48,220 nt of DNA, from NCBI GenBank assembly GCA_022768945.1, contig JALEKY010000054.1, positions 1 to 48,220 on the forward strand, in the 5' to 3' direction. Position 1 is the first letter of the stretch. Every line of letters begins with the position of its first letter. Under the pieces are notes generated by a model. The model saw nothing but the letters and a program-made list of their open reading frames with translations, made no database searches and was not told the origin of the DNA. This DNA comes from Christensenellaceae bacterium (GTDB taxonomy: Bacteria > Bacillota > Clostridia > Christensenellales > Borkfalkiaceae). The translations under genes were made by a program, and so were the position numbers. Positions 27,060 to 37,689 of this stretch are shown in pieces.

Positions 27060-27109
27060 AAAAATTGTTAAAAAACATAAACTAATCGGAAAAAATTGCC
27101 TAAAAATAT

Positions 27110-27138
27110 TTGACAACAAAGCCGTAAATTGCTATAAT
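27110..27138 (+). promoter_or_regulatory. Consensus promoter of rpsU
   Basis: TTGACA (27110-27115) and TATAAT (27133-27138) are 17 bp apart, giving a start near 27145 and a 32-nt leader with AAGGAGG. Confidence 0.88.
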
Positions 27139-27176
27139 AACTGTAGTTTTAGCGATTGAGCGAAGGAGGGTTGGAT

Positions 27177-27356
27177 ATGTCTACCATAAGAGTTGGCGAA
27201 AACGAATCTTTGGATAACGCATTGCGTCGTTTTAAGAGAAAATGTTCGCGTGACGGCATAATCGGAGATTTACGTAAAAAAGAACACTACGAGAAACCTT
27301 CCGTTCGTCGCAAGAAAAAGGCTGAAGCTGCAAGAAAAAGAAGCATCAAAGGTTAA
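27177..27356 (+). CDS. rpsU: 30S ribosomal protein S21
   Basis: The 59-residue basic protein ([24 protein letters not shown]...[12 protein letters not shown]) is S21, which binds near the anti-Shine-Dalgarno end of 16S rRNA in the 30S subunit. AAGGAGG (27163-27169) is 7 bp from the ATG at 27177. It has its own perfect promoter and terminator, so it is a strong single-gene transcript. Confidence 0.96.
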   Translation: MSTIRVGENESLDNALRRFKRKCSRDGIIGDLRKKEHYEKPSVRRKKKAEAARKRSIKG

Positions 27357-27373
27357 ATAATAACTACTCTACG

Positions 27374-27406
27374 CCCGATAAATTTTAAGTTTATCGGGTT
27401 TTTTAT
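27374..27406 (+). terminator. Intrinsic terminator of rpsU
   Basis: CCCGATAAA (27374-27382) pairs perfectly with TTTATCGGG (27390-27398) over a 7-nt loop and is followed by TTTTTT. Confidence 0.92.
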
Positions 27407-27463
27407 TAAAAATTTTTATAAGATTGCGTATGGATTGAAGCGGTCTGACGTGGGAGAATTAAA

Positions 27464-27880
27464 ATGAAAGAGGGAAAAGATGACTACCGAACATTTAAGG
27501 AATATTGCAAAGAAGCAAAAAAACGGATGAAATCCGGTTATTGGAAAGATTTTGACGACGGATTAAAAAAGCGAATGGAGGACGCCGAGAATTCCGGAGA
27601 AAATCCCGCCCGCGTTGCCGATTATTACGTCAACACGGCTATCGACGGAATAAAAAACACCGGGAACGGCGACGATTTTTATAAAAAAGTTAAGGAAATG
27701 CTCGATACTTACGGCGAGGTCAGCGACGCTATCGGCAGACTTATCGACCACGAAGTTTATGACGCGCTTCCTTACGACAGAAAGCAAAAGTACACGCTCG
27801 AGCTTTCTAATAAGTACCTCGAAGCTTTGGAAAGATATAGAAAAGAAAGGGCTTTCGGCGGGCTTAAGCAATCCGAATAG
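27464..27880 (+). CDS. Hypothetical protein, charged and helical
   Basis: I do not recognise this 138-residue protein. It is rich in Lys, Glu, Asp and Tyr, has no membrane segment, signal peptide or cysteine pair, and is predicted to be mostly helical. ATG has GGGAG 7 bp upstream, and codon use resembles its neighbours, which supports a real gene. It lies after the rpsU terminator, and its mRNA may end at the terminator near 28104. Confidence 0.6.
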   Translation: MKEGKDDYRTFKEYCKEAKKRMKSGYWKDFDDGLKKRMEDAENSGENPARVADYYVNTAIDGIKNTGNGDDFYKKVKEMLDTYGEVSDAIGRLIDHEVYDALPYDRKQKYTLELSNKYLEALERYRKERAFGGLKQSE

Positions 27881-27962
27881 CCGTCATATTTGTGCTTCGG
27901 ATTAGCCGGTGGTAATGGCGTTCGAACCCGTTTTTGCGGTAATAAATCGGTTTATAAGTTTT

Positions 27963-28104
27963 TTTCGGGAAGGGGGGTAATTCCCGAAAGAAATATATCG
28001 TTTATGCTTTGGAGGTAAGCGATATTTTATAAAAAAGTGAAGAACAGCTAAAGCTTTTCTTTCGGAAAAACGACTTGCTTTTTATTTTGCAAGCCGTTTT
28101 TTTT
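27963..28104 (+). ncRNA. Possible structured RNA or long 3' leader ending in a terminator
   Basis: The 419-bp gap before pcrA has no coding potential that I can support. It holds a 9-bp perfect hairpin TTTCGGGAA/TTCCCGAAA (27963-27971, 27981-27989), a partial stem AAATATATCG with CGATATTT, and an unused GGAGG at 28011-28015. A terminator closes it. A weak -10 (TATAAG, 27952-27957) would start a transcript at the first hairpin. It could equally be the 3' UTR of the preceding gene. Confidence 0.3.
28069..28104 (+). terminator. Intrinsic terminator
   Basis: AACGACTTGC (28069-28078) pairs with GCAAGCCGTT (28089-28098), with one mismatch, followed by a T run to 28104. Confidence 0.82.
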
Positions 28105-28220
28105 GTTTGAAAGTCAGGCAAAATGATTTATTCTCTGCAGATAAGAACTTGCGGGTAATATCGGTGAAGACGCGAATGTAATAATCTTTTTTAAAATGGC
28201 GTGTTGCAAACTCAAAAAGA

Positions 28221-28249
28221 TTGATAATTCGGGCGTGATATGGTATAAT
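28221..28249 (+). promoter_or_regulatory. Promoter of pcrA
   Basis: TTGATA (28221-28226) and TATAAT (28244-28249) are 17 bp apart; the start is expected near 28256, about 45 nt before the ATG. Confidence 0.75.
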
Positions 28250-28299
28250 AAAAAATAAAGTATAGCTATTTTTTACGAATGACAGAGGTATTGTTTTAG

Positions 28300-30615
28300 A
28301 TGGACGATATTTTAAAATCGCTTAACGAAGAGCAGTTAAAACCCGTAACCGATACTGAAGGCGCGGTTCTCGTAATCGCCGGGGCGGGAAGCGGCAAAAC
28401 GAGGGTTTTGACAAGCAGAATTGCATATATAATAAAGGAAAAACAAGTATCGCCCGACAGAATTCTGGCGATAACTTTTACAAATAAAGCCGCAAACGAA
28501 ATGAAGGAAAGGCTTGCGAAAATGGTTGACGGCGTCGAGTCGATGTGGGTTTCCACGATACATAGCATGTGCACCCGTATTCTGCGCGCGAACGCGGCTT
28601 TTCTCGGTTACGATAAAAACTTTACCATTTACAGCGAGCAGGATAAGGACAGAGTTCTCAAAAGAATTGCTTCGTCTTATCAGACGGACGACGAAAAGTT
28701 TGTAAAAAACGCAAAATGGCATATTTCCAACGCGAAAACGTTAGGGCTTTCTCCAAAGAGATATCTTGACGAAGCCCGTTTGCAGGGTGCGAAAGACATA
28801 GATCGTTACTGTCAGTTTTATGCCGAGTACGAGACGGAACTAAAGAATTCGAACGCGCTCGATTTCGACGATCTTTTGTTGAAAACGAGAGACCTTTTGC
28901 AGTCAAACGCAGACGTCAGAAATTATTACGCCACAAAATTTCAATACGTGCACGTCGACGAGTTTCAGGATACGAATACAATTCAGTATGAAATCGTTAA
29001 AATGCTTTGCTCGGTATTCGGAAATATTTTTGCGGTTGGCGACGATGATCAGAGTATTTACGGTTGGCGCGGGGCGGAAATTAAAAACATTCTTAATTTC
29101 GAAAAAGATTTTTCGGGAGCGAAAGTTTATAAACTTGAGAGAAATTACCGTTCAACAAAACGGATTTTGCGACTTGCCAACCTTATAATCAAAAACAACA
29201 CCGTTCGTAAGAAGAAAGAGCTTTGGACGGAAAACGAAGAGGGCGTTAAGGTCGAATGTTATACCTCGAACGATGAAGCGAACGAGGCGATGTATACAGC
29301 CGTTCAGATAAAAAACCTTATGGCGAGAGGTTATTCTGCCGGAGATTTTGCCGTTTTAATGAGAATAAACGCGCTTTCTCGCTCGTACGAGCAAGAATTT
29401 ATGAAGTACGGTATTCCGTATAAAGTATTCGGCGGTTTCAAGTTCTTCGAGCGTAAGGAAATCAAGGATTTAATTGCTTATTTCAGAATTTTGGTAAATC
29501 CGCTCGATAACGACGCGATACTCAGAGTTATAAACATTCCGAAGCGGGGAATTGGCGAACGAACGATAGAAATTATGCTCGACTACGCGAAAAACCGCGG
29601 CGTTTGCCTTTACGACAGCATTCTCGACGTAGATGATCTCGATTTGTCTAACGCGGTTAAGAATAAAATAAGAGAGTTCAGACAGCTTATAGTTTCGCTT
29701 ACCGTCGCGATGGAAACGACTCCGTTTGAAAAATTGCTTAAAGTTATTATAGAAAAAACGGGCTATTTAACCCTTTTCGAGGCGGATAGCGAGGAAAACT
29801 TTGCGAAAAAAGCGAACATCGACGAACTTCAGAATTCTATCGAAGAGTTTATAAAATTAAACCCGAAAGCGGGCGTTTCGGAATATCTCAGCTCCGTAAC
29901 TTTGAGTTCGGATATAGACGAGATGGACGACGGAGAATTCGTAAGCATAGCAACGGTACACTCCGTAAAAGGGCTTGAATTCAGGTGCGTGTTTATTTGC
30001 GGACTCGAAGAAAGCGTTTTCCCGATTTCGAGGGCATCGAATTCTCAAACGGAAATGGAAGAAGAACGCCGACTGATGTACGTGGCGATAACGCGCGCGA
30101 GGGAAAGGTTGTTTCTGACTTGTTCTCAAAGCAGGTATTTGTTCGGAGAAAGACAGTATCCGGTAAAGTCGCGGTTTTTAGGAGAACTTGCTCCCGAACT
30201 CGGAATTAACTTCGGCGGGAAAAAACAAGGAGATAACTCGTTCGGCGCGCGCTCTTCATATGACGGAGGCTCTTCGTACAGAGGTAATTCCGACTTTCCT
30301 AAGAGAGAATACGGCAGCGGTTATTCGGGAGGCAAGAACGTTGACGAAATCGCAATGCATTCTACGCCGTCGTCGTTCGGTTATTCGTCGACGGGGGCGA
30401 AGAGATTTTTGGAATCCTCGAAGCCTAAAGCTCAGGTTTCCGCGGATAAATTTGCCGGGTATGCTGTTGGCAAAAGAGTTCGCCACGCAAAATTCGGAGA
30501 GGGTATTATCGTGTCCGTAAAAGGCTCGGGAACGGGTAAAATAGTCGACGTTGCCTTTAAAGGAATCGGCGTAAAGTCGCTTTCCGCTCAGTATGCCCCT
30601 ATGGAATTGATTTGA
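28300..30615 (+). CDS. pcrA: ATP-dependent DNA helicase PcrA/UvrD
   Basis: The 771-residue SF1A helicase unwinds DNA 3'-5' in nucleotide excision repair, clearance of recombinase filaments and transcription-coupled repair. Motifs: Q-motif LNEEQ, Walker A GAGSGKT (28-34), DEFQDTN (motif II), GDDDQSIYGWRGA (motif III), VHSVKGLEF and VAITRARERL. A flexible Gly/Ser-rich stretch (~640-720) leads to a C-terminal Tudor-like domain (VGKRVRHAKFGEG) that in PcrA contacts RNA polymerase. It is followed after 38 bp by ligA, as in many Firmicutes. Confidence 0.95.
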   Translation: MDDILKSLNEEQLKPVTDTEGAVLVIAGAGSGKTRVLTSRIAYIIKEKQVSPDRILAITFTNKAANEMKERLAKMVDGVESMWVSTIHSMCTRILRANAAFLGYDKNFTIYSEQDKDRVLKRIASSYQTDDEKFVKNAKWHISNAKTLGLSPKRYLDEARLQGAKDIDRYCQFYAEYETELKNSNALDFDDLLLKTRDLLQSNADVRNYYATKFQYVHVDEFQDTNTIQYEIVKMLCSVFGNIFAVGDDDQSIYGWRGAEIKNILNFEKDFSGAKVYKLERNYRSTKRILRLANLIIKNNTVRKKKELWTENEEGVKVECYTSNDEANEAMYTAVQIKNLMARGYSAGDFAVLMRINALSRSYEQEFMKYGIPYKVFGGFKFFERKEIKDLIAYFRILVNPLDNDAILRVINIPKRGIGERTIEIMLDYAKNRGVCLYDSILDVDDLDLSNAVKNKIREFRQLIVSLTVAMETTPFEKLLKVIIEKTGYLTLFEADSEENFAKKANIDELQNSIEEFIKLNPKAGVSEYLSSVTLSSDIDEMDDGEFVSIATVHSVKGLEFRCVFICGLEESVFPISRASNSQTEMEEERRLMYVAITRARERLFLTCSQSRYLFGERQYPVKSRFLGELAPELGINFGGKKQGDNSFGARSSYDGGSSYRGNSDFPKREYGSGYSGGKNVDEIAMHSTPSSFGYSSTGAKRFLESSKPKAQVSADKFAGYAVGKRVRHAKFGEGIIVSVKGSGTGKIVDVAFKGIGVKSLSAQYAPMELI

Positions 30616-30635
30616 TAAAATTGATTATATTATAA

Positions 30636-32606
<1,971 letters not shown>

Positions 32607-32684
32607 AAAACAAACAAATACCCCCGGAAATTCGTTTTTATCGCAATCCGATATAATAGTTTCCGTTAAATTTAATAAAATTAC

Positions 32685-32713
32685 TTGTTTTTTCGTTTGC
32701 GATGTGATATTAT
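32685..32713 (+). promoter_or_regulatory. Possible promoter of yicC
   Basis: TTGTTT (32685-32690) and TATTAT (32708-32713) are 17 bp apart. The leader from ~32720 carries an 8-bp perfect hairpin, GTCGTGAT (32728-32735) with ATCACGAC (32750-32757), between promoter and ribosome site. Confidence 0.5.
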
Positions 32714-32786
32714 ATTATGCGGTGCAAGTCGTGATAAGATAAAAAACAAATCACGACGGCATAGTATTTTTAACGAGGAACAATTT

Positions 32787-33656
32787 ATGTACAGCATGAC
32801 CGGCTACGGAAAAGCCGAGTATAGCGAAAACGGCCTCGAGATAATCGTCGAAATGAAGTCGGTAAACAACAGATTTCTCGATTTCAACGGAAAGTATCCG
32901 CGGGCGTTCGTTTCTTTCGAAGACGCCATAAGGAAGACCGTTCAGTCGAAGCTCGCGAGGGGCAGAGTGGATATGTTCGTCACTCTTAACGACAATCGTG
33001 AAAGAGCGGTTTCTCTGTCTGTGGACGAAGCTCTCGCAAAGGCTTACGTAAAAGCCGCCGAGAAAATTTTCCTCGAAACGGGAGTGGAGAACGACCTTAC
33101 GGCATCCGTTCTTATGAGAATGCCGAACGTCGTTTCGGAAGACGCGGAAAAGAACGAGGAAGATTTAAAAGATTTGGTTTTAAAGCTCGTTTCCGAGGCT
33201 TGCGACAATCTCAATCAAATGCGTAAAACAGAGGGCGAAAAGCTCGAAGCGGAGATATTATCACATCTTTCGATAATCGAAAAGACGGTGGATAAGATTA
33301 AGGCGCGCGCGCCCGAAATCAAAAACGAGTACAGAGAAAAGCTCAAAGCTCGCATCGAGGAGTTCCTCGAAGACGTCAAATACGACGAAACCCGCCTTTT
33401 GAATGAAGTCGCCTTCTTTGCGGACAAGAGCAATATAGACGAGGAAATAGCAAGGTTGTATTCGCATATATCGCAGTTTAAGAAGATATGCGAGGGCGAG
33501 TTAGCAGGCAGAAAACTCGATTTTTTGGTTCAGGAATTTAACAGAGAGGCGAACACCATTTGTTCGAAAGCCAACGACGCCGAACTTACAAGCTACGCGC
33601 TCGAGCTTAAATGCGAAATCGAAAAAATCAGAGAGCAAATACAAAATCTCGAATAA
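32787..33656 (+). CDS. yicC: YicC family endoribonuclease
   Basis: The 289-residue protein has the family start MYSMTGYGKAE, the SVNNRFLD segment and the C-terminal DUF1732 (KLDFLVQEFNREANTICSKAND). YicC proteins are endoribonucleases acting in RNA turnover. An in-frame start at 32685 would read through the promoter and is unlikely; CGAGGA precedes ATG 32787. In most Firmicutes remA and gmk separate yicC from rpoZ; here rpoZ follows directly. Confidence 0.92.
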   Translation: MYSMTGYGKAEYSENGLEIIVEMKSVNNRFLDFNGKYPRAFVSFEDAIRKTVQSKLARGRVDMFVTLNDNRERAVSLSVDEALAKAYVKAAEKIFLETGVENDLTASVLMRMPNVVSEDAEKNEEDLKDLVLKLVSEACDNLNQMRKTEGEKLEAEILSHLSIIEKTVDKIKARAPEIKNEYREKLKARIEEFLEDVKYDETRLLNEVAFFADKSNIDEEIARLYSHISQFKKICEGELAGRKLDFLVQEFNREANTICSKANDAELTSYALELKCEIEKIREQIQNLE

Positions 33657-33672
33657 ATAGGAGGATACAGAT

Positions 33673-33876
33673 ATGATTCAAGTTCCACCGGTAGATAAAT
33701 TGGTAGAAAAAACAGGTTCGCGCTATGCGCTTTGCATAGTTGTCGCGAAAAGAGCAAGACAGCTCATCGACGACGCGCACAACAGAGGGTTGACCGAAAT
33801 TCCCGGTCCCTACAAACCCATAACCGCCGCCGCATACGAAGTGCTTGAAGGCAGAGTAAGCGTAGCGAAGTATTGA
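33673..33876 (+). CDS. rpoZ: RNA polymerase omega subunit
   Basis: The 67-residue protein has the omega pattern: PPVDKLVEKTGSRYALCIVVAKRARQL followed by a short tail with YEVLEGRVS. Omega helps assemble and stabilise RNA polymerase around beta-prime. ATG follows AGGAGG at about 8 bp and lies 16 bp after yicC. A terminator ends the unit. Confidence 0.94.
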   Translation: MIQVPPVDKLVEKTGSRYALCIVVAKRARQLIDDAHNRGLTEIPGPYKPITAAAYEVLEGRVSVAKY

Positions 33877-33897
33877 TTTAAACAAATAATTCGGATT

Positions 33898-33940
33898 AGC
33901 CGTAAGGGGACTGGAAAAACCTCTTTCGGCTGTCTTTTTA
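33898..33940 (+). terminator. Intrinsic terminator after rpoZ
   Basis: AGCCGTAAGGGG (33898-33909) pairs with CCTCTTTCGGCT (33920-33931) with one mismatch, followed by GTCTTTTTA. It separates yicC-rpoZ from the priA run. A second hairpin (CGCGGA 33955-33960 with TCCGCG 33973-33978) sits just before priA. Confidence 0.82.
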
Positions 33941-33994
33941 TTAAACGGTTTTGTCGCGGACGCGCATTGCGATCCGCGAAGGGCGATATACAGA

Positions 33995-36217
33995 ATGTTC
34001 GCAGAAGTTATTATCGACGTTGCAGCAAGCGAGGTCGACCGTATTTTCGAATATAAGACGATAGAGGACGTTTACGAAGGAAGCAGAGTAATCGTCCCTT
34101 TCGGCGTAAAAAAATACGAGGGCATCGTAATGCGGGTAAAAGACGATTGCACGTTCGATAAAGACAAAGTAAAAAGCATTATTTCTGTGCTCGAAGATAC
34201 GCCCGCGCTTACTAAAGAGAGCTTAAATCTCGTAAGATACATTTGCAAAAGGTACAGGGTTTCAACCGCGCTCGCGTTGAGGTTGTTTTTGCCGTCCGAA
34301 ATGAGAAGAGGGAAGGTAAAACCTAAAACTCAGACCTTTTATTCGATAAATCCCGCGTATTCCGTTACGGAAATAAAGGCGAAACTCTCCTCGAGGGCGA
34401 CGTCGCAGCTCGCGATAATAGATTTTTTAAGCGGTTCCGCAGCAGAAAAGCTGAACGAGGACGGAAAATGTCTTTCTTCCGTGCTCAGGGAAAAGTATTC
34501 GGACAGCGCGGTAAAATCTCTGCTTGCCGCAGGTTATCTTATTTCGACGGAGGAGAGAAAGCACAGAAACCCGTACGAAACGCTGACGGTGAAAGATAAG
34601 CACATAACCCTTTTGCCACAGCAGGAAAAAGCCGTAGAAAGCGTGGAAACGACGGACAAAACGGTAAGCCTTCTTTACGGAGTGACGGGGAGCGGCAAAA
34701 CGGAAGTATATCTCAGCCTGATAAAAAACGCGGTAGAATGCGGAAAAACGGCTATAATGCTCGTACCCGAAATCTCTCTTACGCCGCAGATGTTATCTCA
34801 GCTTCGCGCGCGTTTCGGAGACAGCGCGGCGATACTTCACAGCGGACTTTCGGAGGGCGAAAGGTTCGATGAATGGTGGCGGTTGCGCTCGGGGCAGGCG
34901 AGGATAGCCATAGGCGCAAGAAGCGCGATATTCGCCCCCGTCGAGAACTTAGGCATTGTCATAATCGACGAAGAACACGACGGAAGCTATTCGAGCGACA
35001 CGAGTCCGCGTTACAATACGATAGAAATAGCACGGCAAAGATGTTCTTTTAACGTAGGTTGCAAACTCGTTCTCGGCAGCGCGACTCCTTCGATAGAAAG
35101 CTATTCGAAAGCCGTTTCGGGCGAATACAATCTTATAAAAATGCCCGAAAGGATCAACAAAAAACCTCTTCCCGAAATGATTATAGCCGATATGAGAAAA
35201 GAGATAAGGAGAGGTAATTCGTCGCCGTTTTCGGCTGTTCTTCGCGGAGAAATAGAAGAATGTCTTAAAAACGGCAATCAGGCGATAATCTTTCTTAACA
35301 GAAGAGGTTATTCGCAGAAGGTCATCTGTCAGGAATGCGGATACGTGGCAAAGTGCGAGGCGTGCGATGTTTCTCTTACGTATCATAAGGATACGGACGT
35401 TTTAAAATGTCATTACTGTAACGCTACGTACAAAATGTTGTCCGCTTGCCCCGAATGCGGCAGCACTAACATACGTTACGGCGGTACGGGGACGGAAAAA
35501 GTAGTTGCGGAGCTTAAAAAACTCTATCCGGACGCGCGCATTCTCAGAATGGATAACGATACGACGAGAAGCAAAGAAGGGCATTATAAAATAATCAAAG
35601 CGTTTGCGGATAAAACGGCGGATATTCTCGTGGGCACGCAGATGATCGCGAAAGGTCACGATTTTCCGCTCGTAACACTTGTAGGAATTCTTGACGCGGA
35701 TATGTCGCTGTACTTTTCGGATTACAGAAGCAGAGAACGAACTTTTCAGCTTTTAACCCAGGTCGCAGGCAGAAGCGGCAGAGCGGATAAAAAAGGAAAA
35801 GTCGTTCTGCAGACGTTCGATCCGGATAACCCCGTGCTCGGATATTCTGTCAGATACGATTACGAGGGCTTTACGGAATCCGAGCAAAGACTTCGCAAGG
35901 CGACCGGATTTCCGCCTTATGCGGATATTTTAAGAGTAATGGTGATTTCCGAGGACGACGCAAAGGCAATAGATACGCTTAAAGGCGTTTACGAAGCTTT
36001 GCTAAACGTAAAACAAAATAGTTTGGACGATTTTATTTTCTTCAATAAAATGAAAAGCCCTGTTAAAAGAATGCAGAATAAGTTCCGTTATCAGGTTTTA
36101 ATGCGTATAAAAGCGGGTAATCCCGGGTTAAAAGAAAAAATATACGATACCGCGCTTCCGTTCAAAACGAGAAGCGTAAACGTTTACGTGGAAGAAAACC
36201 CCAACAATCTCACTTAA
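33995..36217 (+). CDS. priA: Primosomal protein N' (replication restart helicase)
   Basis: The 740-residue helicase reloads the replisome at collapsed forks. It has the N-terminal 3'-DNA binding domain, Walker A GVTGSGKTE (~230), DEEHDGSY (Walker B), a zinc region with paired cysteines (CQECGYVAKCEACD...CHYCN...CPECGS) and helicase motifs GTQMIAKGHDFP and QVAGRSGR. ATG start; the ribosome site is weak. Usually coaBC comes before priA; it is missing here. Confidence 0.95.
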   Translation: MFAEVIIDVAASEVDRIFEYKTIEDVYEGSRVIVPFGVKKYEGIVMRVKDDCTFDKDKVKSIISVLEDTPALTKESLNLVRYICKRYRVSTALALRLFLPSEMRRGKVKPKTQTFYSINPAYSVTEIKAKLSSRATSQLAIIDFLSGSAAEKLNEDGKCLSSVLREKYSDSAVKSLLAAGYLISTEERKHRNPYETLTVKDKHITLLPQQEKAVESVETTDKTVSLLYGVTGSGKTEVYLSLIKNAVECGKTAIMLVPEISLTPQMLSQLRARFGDSAAILHSGLSEGERFDEWWRLRSGQARIAIGARSAIFAPVENLGIVIIDEEHDGSYSSDTSPRYNTIEIARQRCSFNVGCKLVLGSATPSIESYSKAVSGEYNLIKMPERINKKPLPEMIIADMRKEIRRGNSSPFSAVLRGEIEECLKNGNQAIIFLNRRGYSQKVICQECGYVAKCEACDVSLTYHKDTDVLKCHYCNATYKMLSACPECGSTNIRYGGTGTEKVVAELKKLYPDARILRMDNDTTRSKEGHYKIIKAFADKTADILVGTQMIAKGHDFPLVTLVGILDADMSLYFSDYRSRERTFQLLTQVAGRSGRADKKGKVVLQTFDPDNPVLGYSVRYDYEGFTESEQRLRKATGFPPYADILRVMVISEDDAKAIDTLKGVYEALLNVKQNSLDDFIFFNKMKSPVKRMQNKFRYQVLMRIKAGNPGLKEKIYDTALPFKTRSVNVYVEENPNNLT

Positions 36218-36230
36218 AAGAGGAAAGGAA

Positions 36231-36692
36231 ATGGCAATCAGAAATATCATACAAATAGGCGACGAAACTTTAAGAAAAAAGAGCTTCGAGGTAACTTCGT
36301 TCGACGAAAAACTCGCTACTCTTTTGGACGATATGAGAGATACTCTCACAAAAGCACGCGGCGCGGGGCTTGCGGCTCCGCAAGTCGGAATTTTGCGCAG
36401 AGTTTTTATAGTTGACGTGGAAGAAGGATACTTCGAATTCGTTAACCCGGTAATCGTATCCCGTTCGGGCAAGCAAATAGGTCAGGAAGGCTGTCTTTCC
36501 GTAAAAGGCAAATGGGGAACGGTCGAAAGACCTAATAAGGTCGTAATAAAGGCGCAGGACAGGCACGGGAATAAATTTCAGCTTACGGCAAAAGAATTCT
36601 TCGCACGCGCGGTGTGCCACGAATACGATCATCTTGACGGAATTCTGTACGTTGATATAGCAACGGAAATAGAAAACGAAGCGAACGACTAA
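36231..36692 (+). CDS. def: Peptide deformylase
   Basis: The 153-residue metalloenzyme removes the formyl group from new proteins. The three motifs are present: GAGLAAPQVGI, EGCLSV (metal Cys) and HEYDH (metal histidines and catalytic Glu). It lies 13 bp after priA with AGAGGAAAGG upstream and 19 bp before fmt, whose product adds the formyl group. Confidence 0.97.
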   Translation: MAIRNIIQIGDETLRKKSFEVTSFDEKLATLLDDMRDTLTKARGAGLAAPQVGILRRVFIVDVEEGYFEFVNPVIVSRSGKQIGQEGCLSVKGKWGTVERPNKVVIKAQDRHGNKFQLTAKEFFARAVCHEYDHLDGILYVDIATEIENEAND

Positions 36693-36711
36693 ACATCTTT
36701 TGAGGGACTAA

Positions 36712-37671
36712 ATGAAAGTAGTATTTTTAGGTACGCCCGATTTTGCGGTCGGCGCGCTGGACAAAATAAACGAAGTATACGACGTGGTAGCCGTTGTAAC
36801 TCAGCCGGATAAACCTAAGGGGAGAAGCGGTAAACCGACGTTTTCCGCCGTTAAAGAAGAAGCGTTAAAGCTTAATATCCCCGTTTATCAATTCGTAAAA
36901 ATAAGAAAGGAAGGGGTAGAGCCGTTAAAAGCTTTGAATGCGGACGTTTTCGTTACGTGCGCTTACGGGCAGATTTTATCTCAGGAAATAATAGATATTC
37001 CTAAGTACGGAATTATCAATATACACGCTTCGCTTTTGCCGAAATACAGGGGAGCCGCGCCCATTCAGTGGTCGATAATAAACGGCGACGAATATACCGG
37101 CGTAACCATAATGCGCACTGATGCAGGCGTGGATACCGGGGATATTCTTCTTTCCGAAAAGATAAAAATCGGTGAAAGGGAAACCGCGGGCGAGCTTTTC
37201 GACAGATTGTCTTCGCTCGGCGCGGAGCTTATCGTAAAGGCTTTAAAACTGATAGAAAGCGGCTGCGCGGTATTCGTAAAGCAAGACGAGGCTCTCGCCA
37301 CGCACGTAAGAATGCTCACGAAAGAAGACGGGTTAATCGATTGGTCAAAATCTCCCAAACAGATATTCGACCTTGTAAGAGGAACCACACCGTGGCCGGG
37401 GGCGTATACTTATTATAATGGAAAAATTCTTAAAATTCACGCTGTCGAAATTTCCCAAAGCGGAGAAGTAGGACAAGCCGGAGAAGTTCTTTCGTCGGAT
37501 AAAAAAGACGGTATTGTCGTTTCCGCGGGCGGCGGAGCAGTACGTATTACCGAGTTGCAGATAGAAGGAGCGAAGAGAATGAGCGCTCATGATTTTTTGC
37601 TCGGCAGAACTCTCGAAAAGGGCGCAATACTCGGAAAAACGGAAGCCGATACGGCGGAAAACGATAAATAA
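36712..37671 (+). CDS. fmt: Methionyl-tRNA formyltransferase
   Basis: The 319-residue enzyme formylates initiator Met-tRNA with 10-formyl-THF, linking it to folate supply. The catalytic segment HASLLPKYRGAAPIQW and TDAGVDTGDILL are intact, and the C-terminal OB-like domain follows. ATG with GAGG upstream. Confidence 0.96.
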   Translation: MKVVFLGTPDFAVGALDKINEVYDVVAVVTQPDKPKGRSGKPTFSAVKEEALKLNIPVYQFVKIRKEGVEPLKALNADVFVTCAYGQILSQEIIDIPKYGIINIHASLLPKYRGAAPIQWSIINGDEYTGVTIMRTDAGVDTGDILLSEKIKIGERETAGELFDRLSSLGAELIVKALKLIESGCAVFVKQDEALATHVRMLTKEDGLIDWSKSPKQIFDLVRGTTPWPGAYTYYNGKILKIHAVEISQSGEVGQAGEVLSSDKKDGIVVSAGGGAVRITELQIEGAKRMSAHDFLLGRTLEKGAILGKTEADTAENDK

Positions 37672-37689
37672 AACGTTCGGAGAAAAACG

